A stretch of DNA of 64,000 nucleotides from Amycolatopsis coloradensis (GTDB taxonomy: Bacteria > Actinomycetota > Actinomycetes > Mycobacteriales > Pseudonocardiaceae). The notes below the pieces were generated by a model. That model was not told the DNA's origin, did not search any database, and was given only the letters and a program-made list of their open reading frames with translations. The DNA is taken from contig NZ_MQUQ01000018.1 of NCBI RefSeq assembly GCF_001953865.1, positions 186,001-250,000 on the forward strand, in the 5' to 3' direction. Within the stretch, counting starts at the first letter, position 1. The number at the start of each line of letters is the position of its first letter. A program made the position numbers and the translations under genes. Shown piece after piece: positions 58,042 through 64,000 of this stretch.

Positions 58042-59214
58042 ATGAACCGAACGCGTGTGGCGGTACTCGGCGCGGGTATCGTCGGCGCCGCGTGTGCCCG
58101 TGAGCTGAGCCGGGCGGGCTTCGACGTCGTCGTCGTGGATCGCGGCCGCCCCGCCGGGGGCACCACGTCGCACGGCGAGGGGAACATCCTCGTCTCCGAC
58201 AAGGGCCCGGGCGCGGAACTCGAACTCGCGAAGCTTTCGCTTCGACTGTGGCCGCAGGTGGTCGCCGAAATCGCCGACGAGGACCCGCGTGCCGCTGCGG
58301 CGATCGAGTACGACCCCAAGGGCGGCATCGTGGTCGCCACCACCGATGACGGGGCCCGCGCTCTCACCGCGTTCGCCGCGTCCCAACCAGGGGTTCGCAC
58401 GGAATCGTTGTCTCCCAAGGAACTCGCTGACACCGAGCCCGCGCTGACCCGCGAGGTGACCGCCGCGTTCCACTACCCGGAAGACGCCCAGGTGCAGCCC
58501 GCGGGTGCGGCGCTGGCCCTGCTCGGTTCCGCGCTCCGCCACGGCGCCCGGCTCCGGTGCGGCACCGAGGTCGTCGGCGTGTCTGTCCGAAAAGGACGGA
58601 TCACCGGTGTCCGCGTGCCCGGCGAGGTGATCGAGGCGGACGTCGTCGTCAACGCCGCGGGACCGTGGGCCGGGCAGGTGTCGGCGCTCCTCGGCGCCCC
58701 GATCGCGGTCCGGCCCCGCCGTGGCGAAGTGCTGGTGACCACGCCGATGCCGGGTGTCGTCCGGCACAAGGTCTACGACGCCGATTACGTCGGCGCTGTC
58801 GGGGCGGATTCGGGGGACCTGCGGACTTCCGCCGTCGTCGAATCGACCTGGGGCGGCACCGTGCTGATCGGCTCGTCACGGCGCCGGGCCGGCTTCGACG
58901 ACACGATCCGGCCGGAGGTGCTGAGCGCCATCGCGGTCAAGGCACTGCGGCTTTTCCCGGCGCTGGCCGATGCCGCGATCATGCGGGCCTACGGCGGTTT
59001 CCGGCCTTACGTCGACGATCACCTCCCGGTACTCGGCGAGGATCCGCGGCTGGGAAATCTCTGGCACGCCACCGGACATGAAGGCGCGGGCATCGGGCTG
59101 AGCATCGGCACCGCGCGGTTGCTGCGCGAACTGCTCACCGGTGCGGAGCCCGCGATGCCGGTCGCGGAGTTCACTGTGGACCGTCCGGCGGTAGTGGCGG
59201 AGGAGGCCGCATGA
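58042..59214 (+). CDS. FAD-dependent D-amino-acid/D-hydroxyproline dehydrogenase-type protein
   Basis: DAO-family flavoprotein of 390 residues: VAVLGAGIVGAACARELSRA binds FAD, GTTSHGEGNILVSDKGP follows, and the C-terminal ATGHEGAGIGLSIGTARLL closes the flavin site. Together with the 2Fe-2S protein and the second flavoprotein that overlap downstream, it fits the three-part D-hydroxyproline dehydrogenase (beta-type subunit) or the related HcnABC-like complexes. It oxidises cis-4-hydroxy-D-proline to pyrroline-4-hydroxy-2-carboxylate in that pathway. GGGAGGG precedes the ATG. Confidence 0.83.
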   Translation: MNRTRVAVLGAGIVGAACARELSRAGFDVVVVDRGRPAGGTTSHGEGNILVSDKGPGAELELAKLSLRLWPQVVAEIADEDPRAAAAIEYDPKGGIVVATTDDGARALTAFAASQPGVRTESLSPKELADTEPALTREVTAAFHYPEDAQVQPAGAALALLGSALRHGARLRCGTEVVGVSVRKGRITGVRVPGEVIEADVVVNAAGPWAGQVSALLGAPIAVRPRRGEVLVTTPMPGVVRHKVYDADYVGAVGADSGDLRTSAVVESTWGGTVLIGSSRRRAGFDDTIRPEVLSAIAVKALRLFPALADAAIMRAYGGFRPYVDDHLPVLGEDPRLGNLWHATGHEGAGIGLSIGTARLLRELLTGAEPAMPVAEFTVDRPAVVAEEAA

Positions 59215-59519
59215 GCGGGCGATTGTTTCCCCGGGGCAAGGATCCGGTGGGCCGCACCGACCGGCCGATCCGGATCAGCGTCGACGGCGAACCCCTGACC
59301 GGGATCGCGGGGCAGAGCGTGGCGGGTGTGCTGCTCGCCGCGGGCCGGAGTTCCTGGCGCACCACGCGTTCCGGCGCGCCGCGTGGCGTGTTCTGCGGTA
59401 TCGGCGCGTGTTTCGACTGCGTGCTCACCGTCAACGACGTGCCGGACGTCCGCGCGTGCCGACGTCCGGCCGCCGACGGCGACGAGATCAGGACCCAGTC
59501 CCGGGAGGACGGCGGATGA
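59211..59519 (+). CDS. Small [2Fe-2S]-binding subunit
   Basis: A 102-residue ferredoxin-like protein with Cys62, Cys67, Cys70 and Cys83 (VFCGIGACFDC, RACRR), the spacing of HcnA/LhpF-type subunits of flavin dehydrogenases. It would carry electrons between the two flavoproteins. The ATG at 59211 overlaps the previous stop and its own stop overlaps the next start (ATGA), so three subunits are translated in step. Confidence 0.85.
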   Translation: MSGRLFPRGKDPVGRTDRPIRISVDGEPLTGIAGQSVAGVLLAAGRSSWRTTRSGAPRGVFCGIGACFDCVLTVNDVPDVRACRRPAADGDEIRTQSREDGG

Positions 59520-60877
59520 AGCACGTGGTGATCGTCGGCGCCGGTCCCGCCGGGCTCGCGGCGGCCGAGCACGCACTGCGGGCGGGTGCCAGGGTCACCG
59601 TGCTGGATCAGGCCGAGGCCCCCGGCGGGCAGTACCACCGGACGCTGCCCGAGGCCTACGCGGCGCGGAACCCGGAGCGGCTCCACCACGGCTGGGCGCG
59701 GTTCGCCCGGCGCCGTCGCCTGCTGGACCATCCACGGTGCGCGTGGTGGCTCCAATCCACCGTCTGGGCTCTCGACCGGGCGGAAAACCAGGTGCACGTG
59801 CTGCGAGGGCAGGCCGACGGCAGCGGACGGCGGCGCTCGTCCTTCGAGCCGGACGCGCTGGTACTGGCGACCGGCGCGCACGACCGCACCCTGCCCTTCC
59901 CCGGCTGGGAACTTCCCGGCGTGTACACCGCGGGCGCGGCGCAGGCGCTGGCGAAGGGGGAGCGGGTCGCGATCGGCGGCCGGGTCCTCGTCGCCGGGGC
60001 CGGGCCGTTCCTGTTGCCGGTCGCGGAATCGCTGCTGGGCGTCGGAGCGGAGGTGGTCGCCGTACTGGAGGCGAACCCGTTCGCGACCGTCCGAAAAGGA
60101 TGGTCGGCGCGGCCGTGGGAGCTGGCCGCACACGCCGGCAAATCGGCCGAGCTGGCCCGGTACGCCGTGACCTTGGCCCGCCATCGGGTCCCGTACCGGT
60201 TCGGCAGGGTCGTGATCGAGGCGCGCGGGGCGGCCCGGGTTCGCGAGGTCGTCACCGCCGGGGTCCGGGCCGACTGGTCGATCGTTCCCGGCACCGAGCG
60301 GACGTACGAGGTCGACGCGGTCTGCGTCGGACACGGTTTCGTCCCGCAGCCCGAACTCGCCGTCGCGGCGGGCTGCGACCTCGACGGCGGTTTCGTGCGA
60401 GTCGACGACGAGCAACGGACCACGGTGGACGATGTCTTCGCCGCGGGCGAGATCACCGGTATCGGCGGCGCGGTCACCGCCGCGGCCGAAGGCGCGGTGG
60501 CAGGCTGCGTCGCTGCCGGAGGAGATCCTGGCCGAGCACTGATCCGCGAACGCGACCGGGCGCGGGCCTTCGCCGGACGACTCGCCGCCGCGCACCCGAT
60601 CGGCGCGGCCTGGCGCGGCTGGCTGGCCGAAGACACGATCGTCTGCCGTTGCGAGGAAACCACGTACGGCGAACTCACCCGCGCGGCAGGCGATCCGGCC
60701 TGCCCGGGCTCGCACGCGCTGAAACTCGGCACCCGGGCCGGACTCGGCCCGTGCCAGGGCCGGATGTGCGGTCCCACCGTGTCCGAACTCGCCGGTGGCA
60801 CCGAACGGCACCACCGCCCGATCGCCCAGCCGATTCGGCTGGGCGAACTCGCCGAATCGAAGGAGACCTCCACATGA
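59516..60877 (+). CDS. NAD(P)/FAD-type dehydrogenase subunit (HcnB/LhpB-like)
   Basis: Flavoprotein of 453 residues with two dinucleotide-binding folds (VVIVGAGPAGLAAAEHALRA and GRVLVAGAGPFLLPVAESL) and a C-terminal Cys-rich BFD-like region (CRCEETTYGELTRAA, later GLGPCQGRMCGP) for a second iron-sulfur cluster. It is the alpha-type subunit of the heteromeric hydroxyproline dehydrogenase. ATGA overlaps at both ends show tight coupling with the 2Fe-2S protein and the DapA-family gene. Confidence 0.85.
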   Translation: MKHVVIVGAGPAGLAAAEHALRAGARVTVLDQAEAPGGQYHRTLPEAYAARNPERLHHGWARFARRRRLLDHPRCAWWLQSTVWALDRAENQVHVLRGQADGSGRRRSSFEPDALVLATGAHDRTLPFPGWELPGVYTAGAAQALAKGERVAIGGRVLVAGAGPFLLPVAESLLGVGAEVVAVLEANPFATVRKGWSARPWELAAHAGKSAELARYAVTLARHRVPYRFGRVVIEARGAARVREVVTAGVRADWSIVPGTERTYEVDAVCVGHGFVPQPELAVAAGCDLDGGFVRVDDEQRTTVDDVFAAGEITGIGGAVTAAAEGAVAGCVAAGGDPGRALIRERDRARAFAGRLAAAHPIGAAWRGWLAEDTIVCRCEETTYGELTRAAGDPACPGSHALKLGTRAGLGPCQGRMCGPTVSELAGGTERHHRPIAQPIRLGELAESKETST

Positions 60878-61785
60878 GCACCCCCGACCTCGGTGGCGTC
60901 GTCGTCGCGACCGCGCTCCCGTACCGGGCGGACGCGTCGGCGCCCGCCGGGCTCGCCGTGGATTACGAGGCCTACGCCGCGCACTGCCGGTGGCTGGTCG
61001 ACAACGGCTGCCGGGGCGTCGGCCCGAACGGCTCCCTCGGCGAGTACTCCTCGCTCACCGACGATGAACGCCGCCGCGTCGCCCGCACCGCGATCGAAAC
61101 CGTCGGCAAGGACGGGATCGTCGTCGTCGGCGTGCACGGTCCCGGGTCGCACCAGGCCAGGCACTGGGCCGAAATCGCGGCCGAGGACGGCGCACACGGC
61201 CTGCTGTGCCTGCCGCCGACGATGTACCGCGCCAACCGCGGCGAGGTGCTCGCCCATTTCGAGGCGGTGGCGTCGGTCGGGCTGCCGGTGATGGTCTACA
61301 ACAACCCCATTGACACCAAGGTCGACCTCACCCCGGCTCTGCTGGCCGAGATCGCGGCGATCGACAACGTGGTGGCGGTCAAGGAGTTCTCCGGTGACGT
61401 CCGGCGGGTGCTGGAGATCCGTGAACAGGCGCCGGGACTGGACGTGATCAGCGGCGCCGACGACGTCGTGCTGGAGAGCCTGCTGATGGGCGCGACAGGC
61501 TGGTTCGCCGGTTTCCCCAACGTGTTCCCCGCCGAGTCGGCCCGCCTGTTCGAACTGGCCAGTGCAGGGAAGCTGGAGGAGGCCAGGGCGCTGTACGAAC
61601 CACTGGTGGCCGCGTTCCGCTGGGACTCGCGGACGGAGTTCGTCCAGGCGATCAAGCTCGGGATGGACCTCGTCGGCCGCTACGGCGGGCCGTGCCGTCC
61701 GCCGCGCGGGCCGTTGACGGACACCCACCGCGCACAGGTCACCGCCGACCTGCGTCGCGCGCTCGCCTCGCTGGGGGTGGAGTAG
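60874..61785 (+). CDS. DapA-family lyase, likely pyrroline-4-hydroxy-2-carboxylate deaminase
   Basis: TIM-barrel aldolase-superfamily enzyme of 303 residues. Schiff-base Lys170 lies in VVAVKEFSGD and the catalytic Tyr142 in MVYNNP. In the hydroxyproline pathway this family converts pyrroline-4-hydroxy-2-carboxylate to alpha-ketoglutarate semialdehyde and ammonia; by neighbours that is the expected reaction, though DapA itself or a KDG-type aldolase cannot be excluded by motif alone. AAGGAG lies 8 bases before ATG 60874, which overlaps the previous stop. Confidence 0.82.
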   Translation: MSTPDLGGVVVATALPYRADASAPAGLAVDYEAYAAHCRWLVDNGCRGVGPNGSLGEYSSLTDDERRRVARTAIETVGKDGIVVVGVHGPGSHQARHWAEIAAEDGAHGLLCLPPTMYRANRGEVLAHFEAVASVGLPVMVYNNPIDTKVDLTPALLAEIAAIDNVVAVKEFSGDVRRVLEIREQAPGLDVISGADDVVLESLLMGATGWFAGFPNVFPAESARLFELASAGKLEEARALYEPLVAAFRWDSRTEFVQAIKLGMDLVGRYGGPCRPPRGPLTDTHRAQVTADLRRALASLGVE

Positions 61786-62787
61786 ATGCGCTCGATCCGG
61801 TCGATCACCGCCGTCGACTCGCATACCGAGGGCATGCCGACCAGGGTGGTGACCGGCGGGGTCGGTGTCATCCCCGGCGCCACCATGGCCGAACGACGCC
61901 GGTACTTCATGGAGCACCTGGATCACCTGCGGCGGTTCCTGGTGAACGAGCCGCGCGGTCATTCCGCGATGAGCGGGGCGATCCTGCAGCCGCCGTCCCG
62001 GCCGGACGCCGACTGGGGCGTGGTGTACATCGAGGTGTCCGGCTGCCTGCCGATGTGCGGGCACGGCACGATCGGGGTCGCGACGGTGCTGGTGGAGACC
62101 GGCATGGTGGAGGTGACCGAACCGAAGACCGTGGTGCGCCTGGACACCCCGGCCGGACTGGTGCACGCCGAGGTCGACGTCCGGGACGGCCGCGCGGAAC
62201 GGGTCAAACTGCGCAACGTGGCCTCGTTCCTCGCCGACCGGGACGCCGTCGTCGACGTGCCGGGCTTCGGGGAAGTGCGCTACGACCTGGCCTACGGCGG
62301 CAACTTCTACGCCATCCTCGAACTGTCCCAAGTGGACATCCCGTTCGACCGCGCGGAGAAGGACCGGATCCTCGCCGCGGGGCTGGACATCATGGCGGCG
62401 ATCAACGACCAGCGCCCGCCGAAGCATCCGGCCGACCCGCTGATCGGCGGCTGCAAGCACGTCCAGTTCCTCGCCCCGGGGTCGGACGCCCGTGCGTCGC
62501 GGAACGCCATGGCCATCCATCCCGGCTGGTTCGACCGGTCGCCCTGTGGCACCGGCACCTCGGCCAGGATGGCGCAACTGCACGCCCGCGGTGAGCTGCC
62601 GCTGCACACGCCGTTCGAGAACAGTTCGTTCATCGGCACCACGTTCACCGGCGAGCTGGTCGAGGAGACCACCGTCGGTGGTGTCCCCGCCGTGGTGCCG
62701 GAGTTCTCCGGACGCGCCTGGATCACCGGGAACGCCACCTACCTGCTCGATCCGGACGACCCGTTCCCCGCGGGTTTCGTCCTCTAG
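61786..62787 (+). CDS. 4-Hydroxyproline epimerase (proline racemase family)
   Basis: Epimerises trans-4-hydroxy-L-proline to cis-4-hydroxy-D-proline. At 333 residues it has Cys91 in LPMCGHGTIG and Cys254 in SPCGTGTSARM, the pair of catalytic thiols of racemases and 4-hydroxyproline epimerases; the Thr/Cys replacement of dehydratases is absent. The ATG follows the previous stop directly. It is the last gene of the operon. The TAG stop (62785-62787) is within the left arm of a palindrome, so the C-terminus FPAGFVL is partly encoded by the repeat. Confidence 0.9.
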   Translation: MRSIRSITAVDSHTEGMPTRVVTGGVGVIPGATMAERRRYFMEHLDHLRRFLVNEPRGHSAMSGAILQPPSRPDADWGVVYIEVSGCLPMCGHGTIGVATVLVETGMVEVTEPKTVVRLDTPAGLVHAEVDVRDGRAERVKLRNVASFLADRDAVVDVPGFGEVRYDLAYGGNFYAILELSQVDIPFDRAEKDRILAAGLDIMAAINDQRPPKHPADPLIGGCKHVQFLAPGSDARASRNAMAIHPGWFDRSPCGTGTSARMAQLHARGELPLHTPFENSSFIGTTFTGELVEETTVGGVPAVVPEFSGRAWITGNATYLLDPDDPFPAGFVL

Positions 62788-62830
62788 TTGCGGTACTTGC
62801 GCGCGCAACTACCGCAACTAGAGGACGAAA
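62775..62830. repeat. Palindromic element, family 3 (copy 3)
   Basis: 21-bp perfect arms (62775-62795 and 62810-62830), one C/C mismatch, and a central palindrome TTGCGCGCGCAA (62797-62808). It contains GTCCTCTAGTTGCGG (62779-62793), identical to 27166-27180, and its reverse complement. It holds the stop codon of the epimerase gene and ends 4 bp before the stop of the convergent amidohydrolase. Confidence 0.82.
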
Positions 62831-62834
62831 CGCG

Positions 62835-64000
62835 TCAGGCGGAGACCACGGTCCCGCCCTGGACGACGTGCCGGAACGCTTTCGGCTCGGCCAGGACGCC
62901 GATGTCCGCCAGCGGGTCCCGGTCCACGACGACCAGGTCCGCGTGCGCGCCGGGCGCCAGGGTGCCGATCTCGCCGGTCAGGTTCAGCAGGTCCGCCGCC
63001 GTCGACGTCGCGGAGCGGATCACCTCGAGCGCGGACTGGACCTCGCCGCGCAGCCGGAATTCGTGGTTCTGGTGCCGGTGCATCCCGCCGAGGAGATCGC
63101 TGCCGTACACCAGTTTCACCCCACCGCGGGTGGCCCGTTCCAGCGCGGCCATACCCGCGCCGAGGACGTCGTCGACCTTGCGCCAGCTCGATTCCGGCAG
63201 CCCGTGCTCGCGCCCTTCCTCCTTCAGCGCCCAGTACGTGACCAAAGTGGGCACGAGGTACGCGTCGTGCCGGAGGAACAGCTCGACACTGAGGTCGTCG
63301 ATCAGGTTGCCGTGCTCGATCGATCGGACACCCAGCTCCAACGCGCGGTTCACCGCACGGGCGGTGTACGCGTGCGCGGCCACGTAGCGGTTGGCCGACT
63401 CCGCCTCCTCGACGATCGCGCGCAGCTCCTCGGCGGAGTACTGCGTCGAGTCGATGCGGTCGGTGGGGGAGGCGACGCCACCGGAGGCCATCACCTTGAT
63501 GTGGTGCGCCCCCTTGCGCAGTTCGTCGCGCGCGGCCGCGCGGACGGCGTCGACACCGTCGGCGACCCGGCCGAGACCCGCGCAGCACGGGTGGTCTTCG
63601 CTGGCGTTGGCGCCTCGGGTGCGGCTGTCGCCGTGTCCGCCGGTCTGGCTCAGCGCGCGTCCGCAGAACAGCAGACGCGGGCCGCGGAACAGCCCCTCGG
63701 CCTGCGCGTCGGCGAGGCCGTAGTCGGCACCAGAGGCGTCCCGGACCGTGGTGAAGCCCCGGTCCAGCATCCGGCTCATGGTGCGGGCGCTGTGCGCGGT
63801 CACGTAGGACGGGGACGACGCGGGGAGCGACCCCAGATCCGCGGTCGACGCCGTCACGTGGACGTGCGCGTCGACGAGGCCGGGCAGCACGTACGCGCCG
63901 CGCAGATCCTCGGTCCGCACCTCGTCTGCGGTGAGACCCGTGCCGGTCTCGACGATCCGGCCGTCGGCACACCGGAGGTCCCCCTCGGTGTACTCGCCTT
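62835..64000 (-). CDS. Metal-dependent amidohydrolase, prolidase-like (partial at 5' end)
   Basis: Imidazolonepropionase/Xaa-Pro-dipeptidase-like amidohydrolase; 388 codons are present and the frame stays open to the end of the window, so the start lies beyond it. The metal site is visible: DAHVHV, Lys in HIKVMASGG, His in VAAHAYT and SIEHGNLID, Asp in LVYGSDL. The N-terminal strand DGRIVETGTG also belongs to the family. The position convergent with a hydroxyproline operon suggests it cleaves prolyl or hydroxyprolyl dipeptides; that is inference only. The last strand reads RHVVQGGTVVSA. Confidence 0.82.
   Translation of the reverse strand, partial: GEYTEGDLRCADGRIVETGTGLTADEVRTEDLRGAYVLPGLVDAHVHVTASTADLGSLPASSPSYVTAHSARTMSRMLDRGFTTVRDASGADYGLADAQAEGLFRGPRLLFCGRALSQTGGHGDSRTRGANASEDHPCCAGLGRVADGVDAVRAAARDELRKGAHHIKVMASGGVASPTDRIDSTQYSAEELRAIVEEAESANRYVAAHAYTARAVNRALELGVRSIEHGNLIDDLSVELFLRHDAYLVPTLVTYWALKEEGREHGLPESSWRKVDDVLGAGMAALERATRGGVKLVYGSDLLGGMHRHQNHEFRLRGEVQSALEVIRSATSTAADLLNLTGEIGTLAPGAHADLVVVDRDPLADIGVLAEPKAFRHVVQGGTVVSA

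Noticed and set aside
59656..62808. Long minus-strand frame (1050 residues) opposite the hydroxyproline operon
   Set aside because: High third-position GC removes stops on the opposite strand; the plus-strand genes have complete motifs and ATGA couplings.

Overview
The window is GC-rich DNA (about 70 %) with frequent GTG starts, very strong GC bias at third codon positions, many 4-bp stop/start overlaps (ATGA, GTGA) and typical actinobacterial families: an LAxTG sortase-sorted protein, NarL/LuxR regulators, PucR, STAS/RsbW-type anti-sigma modules and a P450. It looks like the chromosome of a Pseudonocardiales-type actinomycete, most like Amycolatopsis. That assignment is inference from composition and gene families; no search was run. 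I see no tRNA, rRNA, CRISPR array, integrase, transposase or PKS/NRPS gene.

Layout. (1) 0-9 kb: an HxlR remnant, a lipoprotein, a kinase/pseudokinase/response-regulator operon, a Ser/Thr-rich LAxTG wall protein, a secreted RCC1-repeat protein, and a membrane protein with a winged-helix tail. (2) 9-13 kb: GntR regulator, aldehyde dehydrogenase and a GMC oxidoreductase. (3) 12.8-27.9 kb: a catabolic region of alpha/beta hydrolases, aldo/keto reductases, a zinc alcohol dehydrogenase, an amidohydrolase, an SDR, a complete Dpp/Opp-type ABC importer, an O-methyltransferase-like protein and a TetR regulator. An inverted repeat, TCTAC-N4-GTAG(A/G), lies in front of every main transcription unit here and in front of the TetR gene, which suggests one uncharacterised TetR regulon.

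(4) 27.9-40.9 kb: an amine-catabolism locus with a copper amine oxidase, two MoaF-family proteins, a second amidohydrolase, two SDRs, a branched-chain-amino-acid-type ABC importer (with a permease-ATPase fusion), a SnoaL-like protein and an AraC regulator. It resembles the enterobacterial monoamine (moa/tyn) theme, but with its own importer. (5) 41-48 kb: a decayed quinone oxidoreductase, a luciferase-like monooxygenase, a P450, a CNNM/CorC protein, ilvD and a frameshifted small gene. (6) 48.5-57.2 kb: regulators (PucR, an NB-ARC/LuxR protein, a kinase/response-regulator pair, an RsbW-like protein and two STAS proteins) and small membrane proteins. (7) 57.3-64 kb: a hydroxyproline-type catabolic operon with XRE-cupin regulator, FAD dehydrogenase, 2Fe-2S protein, second flavoprotein, DapA-family lyase/deaminase and 4-hydroxyproline epimerase, followed by a convergent prolidase-like amidohydrolase that runs off the end.

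Scattered through the intergenic spaces are long, almost perfect palindromes of at least four sequence families. Most sit between convergent genes, some contain the stop codon of the upstream gene, and copies differ by compensatory base-pair changes. Together with the TetR operator set, these are the most interesting features of the window.
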